From NCBI RefSeq assembly GCF_037126175.1, contig NZ_CP146986.1, positions 1,144,501 through 1,208,500 on the forward strand: a DNA stretch of 64,000 nucleotides. The letters are read 5' to 3'. The stretch is from Pseudomonas sp. RSB 5.4 (lineage in GTDB: Bacteria > Pseudomonadota > Gammaproteobacteria > Pseudomonadales > Pseudomonadaceae). Of the stretch, positions 16,777 to 24,243 are shown piece after piece (the first letter of the stretch is position 1; every line of letters starts with the position of its first letter). A program made the position numbers and the translations under genes. The notes beneath the pieces are model-generated. The model made no database searches. It was not told where the DNA came from and saw only the letters and a list, made by a program, of their open reading frames with translations.

Positions 16777-17542
16777 TGCCTTCCCCTTCAGGTTTCTTCG
16801 CGTTCTGGTTTGCCGACTTGGTGAGCATGGCCAGCACCTGATCGAACATGCATTTCTCGACTGCCGACGGCGTGCCGTGGATGCCCGCGAACGCCTTCTT
16901 GGCTTTCTCGCTGCACTTGTCCAGCAGCATGGCCAGTTGGGCAGCCTGGGCGGACGTGATGCGCGAGGTAACCGCTGCACCGCCGCCATTGCCGTCGTCG
17001 TCCTCGCCGGTGGTGGTGAAGTTGAGCAGGGCGCCGGCGGTGTAACGCTTGCCGTAGCTCACGCTGGAAGCCACCGCCTGGACACCGTTCTTGCTGCCGC
17101 TGGTGTCGGCGGGCAGCAGCAAGGAAGTGGTTTCCCGGTGGCCACCGCGATGGCTCAACACACCTTCCACTTCGATCCCGCGCTCATTGCGCGGCGTGCG
17201 GAAGGTGATCGCGAAGCCGTGTCGGGCCAGCACCGGCTTGATCACCTCGTTGATGTCTTCCCAGAGCGCGTAGGTGCTCTGGATACGGCCGTTTTTGTCC
17301 TTGATACCGCCGCGCTCGCCGATCACCGGCAGTTCTTCCTGCATGCGGGCCAGCGCTTCGTCGTAATGCTGCTTGGCCTGCTGCGCCTGGAAGCGTTCGT
17401 GCATCGCCATCAGCCGCTCCATCTTGTCGATGTCAGCATCCGGAGACATCGCCACCTGCTGGATTATCGACATTATTGTTGCCGACTCGTTTTGGACGGT
17501 CGGGACACGCTCGACCTTTTCTGTCACTGCAAGATTGCTCAT
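16760..17542 (-). CDS. ERF-family single-strand annealing protein
   Basis: 260 residues. The ERF core is recognised by FQAQQAKQHYDEALARMQEE, YALWEDINEVIKPVLARHGF and VSYGKRYTAGALLNF at about 50-190. Members form rings that anneal complementary single strands in phage recombination. The C-terminal third is low-complexity (EDDDGNGGG) followed by a helical tail, as usual. Partner of the exonuclease downstream. Confidence 0.88.
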   Translation of the reverse strand: MSNLAVTEKVERVPTVQNESATIMSIIQQVAMSPDADIDKMERLMAMHERFQAQQAKQHYDEALARMQEELPVIGERGGIKDKNGRIQSTYALWEDINEVIKPVLARHGFAITFRTPRNERGIEVEGVLSHRGGHRETTSLLLPADTSGSKNGVQAVASSVSYGKRYTAGALLNFTTTGEDDDGNGGGAAVTSRITSAQAAQLAMLLDKCSEKAKKAFAGIHGTPSAVEKCMFDQVLAMLTKSANQNAKKPEGEGNEDHQ

Positions 17543-17549
17543 GGCGACC

Positions 17550-18707
17550 TCAGTAGCTGATTGAAATGGCGGGGATCTTGCGCTGGGCGATCAGGGTGAT
17601 TGCCTGCTTTGCGCACTCCTCAGGCATGCCGCCGGCGATGAAGGCTTCCAAGGCAGCACGATTGATTGCTCGGCGGTGCGATTCGTCGCGCTCCCTGGCT
17701 TCTTGCTGGCGGACGATTTCAGCTGCGGCAGCATCAGCGCGGCGGCGCTCTTCGATCCGGGTTTGCTCTGCAGCTTGCTCGGCACGCTTCACTGCGGCTT
17801 GGCGCTCCTGCTCAGCGCGTTGCTCGGCGGCGATGCGATTCGATTCCGCCTGCTCTGCAGCCAGTCGAGCCTGCTCGGCCTGCCGCTCAAGCTGGAGGCG
17901 CTGACGCTCGGCCTGTGCCTCTGCATCGCGGGCAGCCTGTTCGGCAGCGCGTTGCACGGCGGCGGCCTGATCAATCAGCTCCTGCTCGCGGCGAGCTGCA
18001 GCGTCTCGTTCGGCCTGGGCGCGCTGCTCAGCTTCACGGCGGGCACGCTCCTCAGCTTCCCGGGCGATCTGTGCATCCCGATCGCGCTGAGCCTGTGCTT
18101 CGGCTTCGGCGCGCAATCGGATCAGTTCGGCCTGCTCGGCTTCGTACCGCGCTCGCTCGGCGTGCAGTCCGCGCAGTTTGATCAGCGTCTGATCTTTCAC
18201 CTGGGCAGCTTCTGCCAAGAACTCTTCCCAGCTGTCTCCGATTTCAAGCAGTTCGAGATCGGCAATGACACTGGCGAGGTGACCGGATGCTGGAGCCTCG
18301 TCGAAGATGGCCAGGTCCTTGATGCGCTGGATGGCGTCGACGTGCGCATCCGTCCGGGCCTGCTGTTTCTGTTCCCAGTCTGTCAGCGGCTGGCGAGTGG
18401 CATCGCGCAGCGCGTCCATCTTGTTGACGAAGTCGCGCAGCTCGGCCTCCACCACCTTCGGCATTTCCTTCAGGCGCTTCAGGTAGTCTCGACCGGGCTT
18501 TTCGACGGCGGTCTTCGACTTGCTGACCTTGGCGGCCAAGGAGGCGATGCGCTCGCGACCCTTGCGAGTCGTCAGATCTGGCACTTCGGCGGTGACTTCC
18601 GCCTGCACAGCCTCGAAGAACTGGCCAAGGCCACCGGCAACGTAAATGGCTGGCGCGTTCTCGGCGCTGATGTCGTCGATCTTGATCATTTGCTGTTGTG
18701 CGGACAT
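17550..18707 (-). CDS. Long coiled-coil protein of the recombination cluster
   Basis: 385 residues from MSAQQQMIKIDDISAENAP, with AAGGATTC before ATG 18707. Residues about 25-170 are globular-helical (KGRERIASLAAKVSKSKTAV...). Residues about 180-330 are a continuous Ala/Glu/Gln/Arg-rich coiled coil (AERDAAARREQELIDQAAAV-like). The end is a compact helix pair (AGGMPEECAKQAITLIAQRK). It lies just upstream of ERF, so a structural or DNA-end role in recombination is plausible. The very high bias generates long false frames on the other strand. Confidence 0.75.
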   Translation of the reverse strand: MSAQQQMIKIDDISAENAPAIYVAGGLGQFFEAVQAEVTAEVPDLTTRKGRERIASLAAKVSKSKTAVEKPGRDYLKRLKEMPKVVEAELRDFVNKMDALRDATRQPLTDWEQKQQARTDAHVDAIQRIKDLAIFDEAPASGHLASVIADLELLEIGDSWEEFLAEAAQVKDQTLIKLRGLHAERARYEAEQAELIRLRAEAEAQAQRDRDAQIAREAEERARREAEQRAQAERDAAARREQELIDQAAAVQRAAEQAARDAEAQAERQRLQLERQAEQARLAAEQAESNRIAAEQRAEQERQAAVKRAEQAAEQTRIEERRRADAAAAEIVRQQEARERDESHRRAINRAALEAFIAGGMPEECAKQAITLIAQRKIPAISISY

Positions 18708-18750
18708 GGGGAATCCTTGCCGCGCCCAGCGCAGCGATTGAATGCTTGGG

Positions 18751-19260
18751 TTATTGAGCTTTTGCGAATGCTTGAGCCATTGCTGTTTGCGGGCCTGACT
18801 GCTCGACGGCTCGTTCCGCCGAGAGGCATTCGGCATGATCGAACCATCCGAAGTGGCAGACATTTACATCGATGCCCATCTTCTCGGCCAGCCACTGGTA
18901 GGCACCGGTTCGGCTCATGCCGGCCTTCTCCATGTGGTCGTGGAATGCTGCCTTGCTTCGGTTCCGCAGGGCTCGCAACTTATCGTCGGCAAGCGTGCCA
19001 AGCGGGATGTCCGTTTGTGGATGCAGGCCGACGTAAGCTCGGCAGCCCCGACACAGGTAGGCATACGGCCAGTCACCGTAGCTGCGACCTCGGTAAATTT
19101 CCGAGTTACAGACCAGGTGCACGTCATCCCCGCAATACCGGCAGTCCGCTGGTGCGGGGATTGGATTCTTCACGCGTTTGAGTGCGCGTCGGCTGACGTG
19201 AGGCAGCGGAGCAGGCGCAGCAATGCGCTCGGGGGCGTTCGCCCGAGGATCGAGTGGCAT
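18751..19260 (-). CDS. DUF3268-type zinc-finger protein
   Basis: 169 residues from MPLDPRANAPERIA. A zinc-finger unit spans CRYCGDDVHLVCNSEIYRG, then YLCRGCRAYVG (residues about 40-80), typical of DUF3268 phage proteins. The following region (LADDKLRALRNRSKAAFHDH, GAYQWLAEKMG) is helical. Probable nucleic-acid binder of the early operon; exact role unknown. Confidence 0.75.
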   Translation of the reverse strand: MPLDPRANAPERIAAPAPLPHVSRRALKRVKNPIPAPADCRYCGDDVHLVCNSEIYRGRSYGDWPYAYLCRGCRAYVGLHPQTDIPLGTLADDKLRALRNRSKAAFHDHMEKAGMSRTGAYQWLAEKMGIDVNVCHFGWFDHAECLSAERAVEQSGPQTAMAQAFAKAQ

Positions 19261-19271
19261 ATCGGTATTTC

Positions 19272-19388
19272 CTATTGAGTGATGCGATCGGCGAGGGCGC
19301 TGAGCAGCATCAGGAATGTGAAAACGCCAAGGGAAGAGAACGCGCCGCGCCAGATGATCAGGCGGCGCGCCCATTGGCGACTGGTCAC
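19272..19388 (-). CDS. 38-residue single-helix membrane protein
   Basis: GTG start at 19388 overlapping the stop of the preceding gene (GTGA). The sequence MTSRQWARRLIIWRGAFSSL leads into one hydrophobic helix (GVFTFLMLLSALAD). Clear translational coupling is the main support. Function unknown. Confidence 0.55.
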   Translation of the reverse strand: MTSRQWARRLIIWRGAFSSLGVFTFLMLLSALADRITQ

Positions 19389-19579
19389 GGCCGAACTCTC
19401 ACGGCGATGCGCTTGCCCTTCATGGACGGCGCCAAGCGCTGTGGGAGACTGGCGACCAGATCCTCGCGCTTGCGACCGATGACCTCGTTGAAGGGAAGGC
19501 CGAAGCCGAGCAGGGCGATCTTGTTTTCGATGTCCTCCAATTGCTCGTCGATCAGCGATTTAACCGGTGCCGTACTCAT
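19385..19579 (-). CDS. Small phage hypothetical protein
   Basis: 64 residues (MSTAPVKSLIDEQLEDIENK...). Helical start, basic end (KGKRIAVRVRP). Its ATG overlaps the stop of the gene upstream and its stop overlaps the start of the next, a tightly coupled run of four genes. No known family. Confidence 0.65.
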   Translation of the reverse strand: MSTAPVKSLIDEQLEDIENKIALLGFGLPFNEVIGRKREDLVASLPQRLAPSMKGKRIAVRVRP

Positions 19580-19776
19580 GCGTCCTCCTTGCGCCGCTGA
19601 CAGGTGTCACGCAGGCGTTTGCAGTAGTGGTTGAACTCGTCGGTGGTGATCGCGCCATCGGTGAAGAGGCGGGTGATCAGCCCCTGTACCAGCAGGCTGA
19701 TGTCTTCCTCGCCGGCGGGCGCTGACACCCCATCAAGGGCTTGGTCGATCAGGATGTGAGGGCTCAAAACCCGCAC
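19576..19776 (-). CDS. Small phage hypothetical protein
   Basis: 66 residues. The helical pair (ISLLVQGLITRLFTDGAITT, DEFNHYCKRLRDTCQRRK) resembles small helical phage regulators, without a diagnostic motif. It overlaps the next upstream gene by 13 nt. Confidence 0.65.
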   Translation of the reverse strand: MRVLSPHILIDQALDGVSAPAGEEDISLLVQGLITRLFTDGAITTDEFNHYCKRLRDTCQRRKEDA

Positions 19777-20168
19777 TCCCGCTCTACGCGATCGCTTTCG
19801 CGCTTGGCATCTCGGTATTCGTTGGCGTGCACCGCGACCAAGTCGCCGGCGAGCGTTCGAACGATCTGCGGATCACCGCCGACGGCTTCGATGGCCCACT
19901 TGTGCAGTACACCGCCATCCCCGCGACAGATCAGTTCGATCAGGATCTTCTCGATGTAACGATCGGGATCAGGGTTCGCGGCCATGTGATCGGCCAGCGC
20001 CTCTGGTAAGTGGTCCGCGTTGACCAGGACCCTGCTTCGACCTACCGGGTTGGGCGCCTCGACGTGGCGCCGATAAAGCAGATCGTCGACCGACTCGGTC
20101 AGCCATTCCTGACCTGCCTCCGTGTCGAGAAAGTCGTCTTCCGGGATAGGCTTGCGTAGAGCTGACAT
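19764..20168 (-). CDS. Phage hypothetical protein
   Basis: 134 residues from MSALRKPIPEDDFLDTEAG; the frame continues upstream without a better start. Mixed helical protein (HMAANPDPDRYIEKILIELI, ALADH). No motif. It is the first of the coupled 20168-to-19272 group in the leftward operon. Confidence 0.65.
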   Translation of the reverse strand: MSALRKPIPEDDFLDTEAGQEWLTESVDDLLYRRHVEAPNPVGRSRVLVNADHLPEALADHMAANPDPDRYIEKILIELICRGDGGVLHKWAIEAVGGDPQIVRTLAGDLVAVHANEYRDAKRESDRVERECGF

Positions 20169-20290
20169 GGTCGTCTCCAGAGTGGCGGGGTGTTGATCCA
20201 ACAAAACTCGGATGCACTCGTTCGCTCCGCTGTTTGCCGTTGGGCGCGGAGGGGAGTGCATTCGGGATTGGTCGGGGAGGGGGTCCCGGT

Positions 20291-20390
20291 CTCGCTACTG
20301 GCGACAGACCGGGTTTGCAGCATCAGATTGTCGACGTGCGTAGGGGTGGCCTACCTCATTCGGCCGATGCGCGGTGACATCGACGGCCTA
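20291..20390. repeat. Dispersed ~100-bp repeat, copy 2
   Basis: Matches 4911-5010 at about 80%, including CATTCGGCCGATGCGCG and ATTGTCGAC. Part of the 20169-20848 gap, where no long gene is supportable. A 37-residue minus-strand ORF (20464-20577, MRTPTQQTLDACMQQNLRAA...) is possible but lacks a ribosome site. Confidence 0.6.
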
Positions 20391-20572
20391 CTGTCCGCTG
20401 CCTGTATGAGTGATGGGCGCCGGCCTTCAGGCTTGCCGCGCCGCGCGAGGTGGATCAGGTCATCTATTTCATGATGGTCATCCTCCAGTGCGCGCCGTTG
20501 GCATCTTGGCGGGCGCTCGCCGCTCTCAGGTTTTGCTGCATGCAGGCGTCCAGTGTCTGCTGGGTTGGCGTC

Positions 20573-20705
20573 CGCATCGGGGTGTGATCTACGCGAGGTC
20601 GTCACCTCTGGCTTTGCCTGCCGCCGCGCTTCGTCGACGGTGCTCAGTGGCTGGTCTGATTACGAGTCAGGTGCCTTGCTCCGCTGTAGATCACACCCCG
20701 ATGCG
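20573..20705. repeat. 20-bp perfect inverted repeat with 93-nt spacer
   Basis: CGCATCGGGGTGTGATCTAC (20573-20592) is the exact reverse complement of 20686-20705. On the minus strand the spacer contains CTGACTCGTAATCAG, a perfect 4-bp stem with a 7-nt loop like a tRNA anticodon arm (CGU), but no T arm. The arms could form a stable stem in RNA. No transposase is nearby. A structured RNA, tRNA-derived relic or miniature element are all possible. Confidence 0.55.
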
Positions 20706-20848
20706 CTCTCATAGAGAGGATCGGGCAGTTAACGACAGGCTGTCGTGGTACCTGTTTTTACAGGGACAGGCTCCCTGTTTCCTCGCTTTCCACAGTCGAG
20801 GGAAAACCATATGCTTCGACCTCCACAGTCGAAACAAGGAGTGCAGTT

Positions 20849-21139
20849 ATGGCGGAATATATGGCTCGAGTTGAGCTGTTCAGGGCCGATGGCGAGGACT
20901 ACGCCGACCTTCACGAAAAGATGGAGGCTCTAGGCCTGAAGAGAACGGTTAGATTTGATGACGGGAAAACATACAGCATGCCGATAGGCACGTACTTCGG
21001 AACAAGCGCCCTAAGCACGTCCTTATTGAGAGATAGGGTCAAATCCATTTCTGACCCACTGACCTCAAGACAGTCAGCATCTATCTTTCTCTGTCGCGTA
21101 CAGGATCAGGAATGGTCGGCATTTCTTTACGAGGCCTGA
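20849..21139 (+). CDS. DUF2622-like protein
   Basis: 96 residues. The start MARVELFRADGEDYADLHEKM followed by GLKRTVRFDDGKTYSMPIGT matches the DUF2622 pattern (MARxVELHGAxxxDYxxLHxAM ... DDGKTYxLP), a small ferredoxin-like fold. CAAGGAGTGCAGTT precedes ATG 20849. It is a plus-strand gene inside the leftward operon, overlapping the next minus-strand gene by 13 bp tail to tail. Function unknown. Confidence 0.7.
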   Translation: MAEYMARVELFRADGEDYADLHEKMEALGLKRTVRFDDGKTYSMPIGTYFGTSALSTSLLRDRVKSISDPLTSRQSASIFLCRVQDQEWSAFLYEA

Positions 21140-21303
21140 CTCGATCCGCCGCTGGATGATGCCTCTCTTCCTTTTGGCATTTCACTGACCCAGTAAGCCA
21201 AGTAGTTCGATGCGATCGCGAAAGCCTCATCAAAACTGACGCTCTCGTCGGTCGCAATCTCTTGAACAATTTGGCGAAAGCGTTCTATCTGTTCGTCGTT
21301 CAT
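21127..21303 (-). CDS. Small helical protein, first gene of the leftward operon
   Basis: 58 residues (MNDEQIERFRQIVQEIATDE...), acidic and helical, ending in a Ser/Gly tail. GGAGGAAGGAA precedes ATG 21303. It lies about 390 bp downstream of the left operators, where lambda encodes N; no arginine-rich RNA-binding motif is present, so it is not an obvious antiterminator. Confidence 0.6.
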   Translation of the reverse strand: MNDEQIERFRQIVQEIATDESVSFDEAFAIASNYLAYWVSEMPKGREASSSGGSSQAS

Positions 21304-21690
21304 TTCCTTCCTCCGGTTGTTTTCCCAATGCACCCGTCACCAGGTGCATCAGTGAAACTTTCCGCCGTGACCCGCTACTGGCGGCCGTCATCGGCTTGAA
21401 TCGAATGTCTGGTCACTCACCGCGCCGCCGGTAACCGGTGGGCGAAGCTCGATTCCACCCAATTACCGCCGGGGAAGGCGGGGCGCATTGCTTGCCGGGT
21501 TACTCACACGGTTAAGGCGTTTCACCATCGATCAGCCGTACAGGTTTTTCCTGTCGTGGGCAGGCTTTCGGGCCTGTCTGATCGCCGGTCGCCGGTAGAG
21601 GCAATGCGGTCTGTTGTTTGGTTGTTGCGCTGACTGTTAAAGAGCGGCGCGGCTTTCGCGGCTGGGCCGGTGTTGTCTGGCTTGCGAATA
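21304..21690. other. Leader region of the leftward early operon
   Basis: About 390 bases between the left operators and the first gene. It contains several short GC-rich hairpins on the minus strand (for example GGCCCGAAAGCC and GACAGGAAAAACCTGT) and a third partial copy of the CGCTACTGGCG repeat (21369-21383). No gene I can support. May hold antitermination sites. Confidence 0.4.
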
Positions 21691-21694
21691 AAAG

Positions 21695-21730
21695 TAGCAG
21701 TGCTGCTATTTAAAGTAAATAGCACTGCTA
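21695..21730. promoter_or_regulatory. Left operators and putative PL
   Basis: TAGCAGTGCTGCTA (21695-21708) and TAGCACTGCTA (21720-21730) repeat the motif found three times between cI and cro. On the minus strand TTTACT and TACTTT, 17 bp apart, overlap them and make a plausible leftward promoter. Inferred CI-regulated PL/OL. Confidence 0.75.
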
Positions 21731-21748
21731 ATAAATAATTTGTGGGCG

Positions 21749-21773
21749 TAAAAATGCCCGCGCTTGGCGGGCT
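21749..21773 (-). terminator. Terminator between the cI-side leftward genes and OL
   Basis: On the minus strand GCCCGCC-AAGC-GCGGGC is followed by ATTTTTA. It is placed to end leftward transcripts from cI and the lipoprotein gene before they run into PL. Confidence 0.6.
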
Positions 21774-21819
21774 GAAGAACCGTATCTTGGAAAGGGTGTT
21801 GTAGCAGGCGGGCAAAGCC

Positions 21820-21985
21820 TCAAAAGGAGGTGGCGATCGCCTGGGCTAATTGACCGTCTGTCATATGCGGGAGAGGGTAGTACGCACGGTAATGTCGTAC
21901 CGCTTGCTCAAATTGAGCGCCTCGGGTCTCGCCGTCTGAACCAATGAAGGCGAGTGCATCGCCTTCCGGCTGGCGAGCAAGTGCT
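21820..21985 (-). pseudogene. 3' fragment of a secreted-protein gene
   Basis: A start-less frame ending at TGA 21820-21822 encodes DALAFIGSDGETRGAQFEQA then MTDGQLAQAIATSF, the conserved C-terminal block of the protein at 5761-6084. No N-terminal half follows in frame; upstream is the 3' end of an unrelated lipoprotein gene in another frame. Remnant of a second copy joined by recombination. Confidence 0.7.
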
Positions 21986-22265
21986 ATCTTCGAGGGCAGC
22001 CTATTTTGAAAGATCGAATGGACAGCGCTTCGTTCCTAGCGTCTTTCTCATCTTGATTTTTCATTGAGAATGTACCGTCTTGATAGCTCTTGGCCATGGC
22101 ACTGTTATTTCTATCGATCTCGCCGTAAATGTGAGCGCACTCAGCGGACTTTGCTTCGGCAGTAGCCGGCGGCGGTGCGTTTTCGACATCGAGTACATAT
22201 TGAGACTTTTGATAGGCGCATCCAGCCAATATGGATAGCGAAAGAAGTGCAATGATGTTTTTCAT
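21984..22265 (-). CDS. Small lipoprotein beside cI
   Basis: 93 residues. Signal peptide with lipobox (MKNIIALLSLSILAGC, Cys16) predicts a lipidated envelope protein; the rest is hydrophilic (AECAHIYGEIDRNNSAMAKS...). GGAGG lies 4 nt before the ATG. Expressed from the cI side, as lambda rex is, so lysogenic expression and a superinfection-related role are reasonable but untested. The C-terminus may have been altered where it meets the gene fragment downstream. Confidence 0.65.
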   Translation of the reverse strand: MKNIIALLSLSILAGCAYQKSQYVLDVENAPPPATAEAKSAECAHIYGEIDRNNSAMAKSYQDGTFSMKNQDEKDARNEALSIRSFKIGCPRR

Positions 22266-22451
22266 GAAACCTCCGTGTCATTTTCTGTGAATCTAGTGCC
22301 CTAAACAGCGCCAGCTTGAGGCGCGCCGCGGAAGACTTGCGGTTTTCGATGGGGCGAGCCATCAGCGTGCTGGATCCTTGGCCGCCATATTCGTCACATC
22401 GCGCTTATAGCCTTGTTGGGCTTGCTGAGGGGCATCCCATACCCCTACACA

Positions 22452-23240
22452 TTAACGTGAGTACATCGCCCACCAGAACACATGCCCCAGAATCGAAATC
22501 TGCTGCTCCTGGATCTGCTGGAACGTGTAGTCCTCGTCAGGATGTTCATCACGGTTGAAGCTGCGTAGGCGAATTCCGATCGGGATCCGATAGACCTGCT
22601 TCACTCGAAGCTGCCCGTTGTGGTTGATGGCGTACATCTCGCCGTCGACGATGTCACTCAGTGAGTTTTTCCCCACGTTCACGCCTACAGTGGCGCCGTC
22701 GCGCAGCACGGGCACCATACTGTTGCCGCCTACTTTCACGCATTTCGCATTGCTGAACTGAACGCCGTTGTGGCGCAGATCCTTCTTGTTGAAGCGCAGA
22801 CGCGAGTTGGCGTTTTCCTCGATGGCAAATCTGCCAGAGCCGGCCGCCAGTTCGACTTCGTGAAGGAAGGGGACGTAGACCTCGTCGTCATCGAGAGGGG
22901 TGTCGTCGTCCCAGGTCTCGATGCTCCCTAATTTTACGCTTGGCTGTATGCGCTCCTGCTGCACGCTGGCAACAGTGGATACCAGTCGAGAGCTGACCTC
23001 GCTTGCATCGAAGTTGAGCGCCTTTGCGAGCTTCAGCAGCGCTTCAACATTTAGTGGCACCTTCCCGGTGGCGTATTGGCTGAATGCGCTTTGCCCGGAC
23101 CATCCGCATGCTTCGGCAACGTCCGCCTGCGTCAGGCTGCGCCCGGCCGCTTTAGCAGCTGATTTCCGCTGTTCGTAGATAGCTTTGAGCCTGGCGCTCT
23201 CGGCGACTTCTTCGGGGGTGAGGGGGCGACGTATTTTCAT
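22452..23240 (-). CDS. cI: CI-like phage repressor (S24 peptidase)
   Basis: 262 residues. An N-terminal HTH (LTQADVAEACGWSGQSAFSQ, about 36-56) binds operators. The C-terminal S24/LexA-like domain has the Ala133-Gly134 cleavage site (LAAGSG), catalytic Ser174 (GGNSMVPV) and Lys214 (RVKQVY). RecA-stimulated self-cleavage would induce the prophage. ATG 23240 lies only about 11 nt past a TAATAC -10 box, so the message from PRM is probably leaderless, as for lambda cI. Divergent from cro. Confidence 0.95.
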   Translation of the reverse strand: MKIRRPLTPEEVAESARLKAIYEQRKSAAKAAGRSLTQADVAEACGWSGQSAFSQYATGKVPLNVEALLKLAKALNFDASEVSSRLVSTVASVQQERIQPSVKLGSIETWDDDTPLDDDEVYVPFLHEVELAAGSGRFAIEENANSRLRFNKKDLRHNGVQFSNAKCVKVGGNSMVPVLRDGATVGVNVGKNSLSDIVDGEMYAINHNGQLRVKQVYRIPIGIRLRSFNRDEHPDEDYTFQQIQEQQISILGHVFWWAMYSR

Positions 23241-23253
23241 ACGAATAAGAGTA

Positions 23254-23326
23254 TTAGCAGAGCTGATATCCAAGCAAACAGCACTGCTAGTATTTTGTTG
23301 CTGATAAAAAGCAGCGCTGCTACTAT
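23254..23326. promoter_or_regulatory. Right operators, PR and PRM
   Basis: Three related palindromes: TTAGCAGAGCTGATA (23254-23268), ACAGCACTGCTAG (about 23278-23290) and AGCAGCGCTGCT (23310-23321). PR towards cro: TTGCTG (23298-23303), 17 bp, TACTAT (23321-23326). PRM towards cI on the minus strand: TTGCTT, about 15 bp, TAATAC. Classic CI/Cro switch layout. Confidence 0.85.
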
Positions 23327-23356
23327 CCATGGCAAATATCAAGCCGTGGAAATTCC

Positions 23357-23560
23357 ATGAAAAAGATCCCTTTGAGCAAATACCTAGAAGAGCACGGCAC
23401 TCAAGCCGCGCTTGCTGCTGCTCTCGGCGTGAACCAGAGCGCGATCTCGCAAATGGTTCGAGCCGGCAGAAGCATTGAAATCACCCTTTATGACGACGGC
23501 CGTATTGAGGCGAATGAGATTCGTCCGATCCCGGCGCGCCCAAAGCGAACAGCTGCCTGA
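23357..23560 (+). CDS. cro: Cro-like repressor
   Basis: 67 residues, with the Cro fold opening MKKIPLSKYLEEHGTQAALA and HTH AALAAALGVNQSAISQMVRA (about 16-36), then a strand pair (IEITLYDDGRIEANEI). First gene of the rightward early operon, 30 bp past the PR -10. It would repress PRM and PR. Confidence 0.92.
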   Translation: MKKIPLSKYLEEHGTQAALAAALGVNQSAISQMVRAGRSIEITLYDDGRIEANEIRPIPARPKRTAA

Positions 23561-23641
23561 GGCAGTCATTGCTTACTGCCCGAGCAAATGATCGCCCACG
23601 CACTGGCAGGGCGCCACGGAAACAAATTTGAGGTTTTACGA

Positions 23642-24064
23642 ATGGAAGATTTTCTGCGGGCCTGCCAGAGCGCTGTCCTCGACAACGAAGCCAAGACCCT
23701 TGCTGCAAAGATGGGCGTTCCTCACGTTGGCCTGCTTCAGCGCGCCAACCCGGACAACGATGCACACCACCTGACCGTGGAGCATTTGTTCGGGATTCTG
23801 TTGCACACCGGCGACATGCGCCCTCTGGCAGCACTGGCGAGTGAATTTGGTTTTGACCTCATTGCGAAAGCTGCGCCGGAGCCGCAAGCGTTGACCAAAT
23901 CACTGATCAACGTCGGCAAAGAGGTAGCCGATCTGACCATCGCGGTGCACCAGGCGCTGGATGACAACCACGTCAGTTCTTTCGAGAAGAGCTTAATCCG
24001 CCAAGAGATCAACCACGTTCGGCAGAGCCTAGACGTGATGGATGCCTCGGTGAAGGCCGCCTGA
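23642..24064 (+). CDS. CII-position regulatory protein (Phage_CP76/CII-like)
   Basis: 140 residues from MEDFLRACQSAVLDNEAKTL; GAGGTTTTACGA precedes the ATG. N-terminal HTH-like segment (LAAKMGVPHVGLLQRANPDN), then LTVEHLFGILLHTGDMRPLA and long C-terminal helices. The arrangement is that of the phage regulatory CII/CP76 family. Expected to act as an early activator. Confidence 0.75.
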   Translation: MEDFLRACQSAVLDNEAKTLAAKMGVPHVGLLQRANPDNDAHHLTVEHLFGILLHTGDMRPLAALASEFGFDLIAKAAPEPQALTKSLINVGKEVADLTIAVHQALDDNHVSSFEKSLIRQEINHVRQSLDVMDASVKAA

Positions 24065-24074
24065 ATTCCGGGCA

Positions 24075-24101
24075 CAAAAAAGCCGACGGAGAAGGTCGGC
24101 T
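24075..24101 (-). terminator. Minus-strand terminator hairpin
   Basis: AGCCGAC / GTCGGCT stem whose T-tract (TTTTTT) is on the minus strand. It faces against the rightward operon, so it may stop antisense transcripts or work only as a hairpin after the cII-like gene. Confidence 0.5.
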
Positions 24102-24128
24102 GATTCGCAAAACCAGAGAGGCCCGATT

Positions 24129-24242
24129 ATGCAGAGCCATCCCATTTCAAGCAATACCTTCAACAGTGTCGCGACACGTTTTCAAATTTCTCAAAACGTG
24201 TCGCGAGCTTTTGTCTTTTCCGCTCACGTCAGGAACATCTGA
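24129..24242 (+). CDS. 37-residue leader ORF carrying the paired palindrome
   Basis: MQSHPISSNTFNSVATRFQI... ending in AHVRNI. AGAGAGG lies 8 nt before ATG 24129 and the TGA ends one base before ATG 24244. Codons VATRFQISQNVSR are made by the palindrome element. It may be a real small protein, a translational leader, or chance. Confidence 0.45.
   Translation: MQSHPISSNTFNSVATRFQISQNVSRAFVFSAHVRNI
24168..24207. promoter_or_regulatory. Paired palindrome element, copy B
   Basis: GTGTCGCGACAC (24166-24177), with GTCGCGAC starting at 24168 and GTCGCGAG at 24200, 32 bp apart. The whole forms a perfect 13-bp hairpin, CGCGACACGTTTT (24170-24182) with AAAACGTGTCGCG (24193-24205). It lies 36 bp before the start of the HNH-fusion gene. 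Confidence 0.6.
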
Positions 24243-24243
24243 C

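Noticed and set aside
17676..19181. 501-residue plus-strand frame
   Set aside because: Opposite strand of the Ala/Glu/Arg-rich coiled-coil gene; Leu/Ser/Cys-rich composition without motif or ribosome site.
20573..20705. tRNA-Thr(CGU) gene
   Set aside because: Anticodon-arm likeness only; no T arm, spacing too long, no CCA end.
20573..20705. Insertion sequence ends
   Set aside because: No transposase and the interval is only 133 bp; no target duplication seen.
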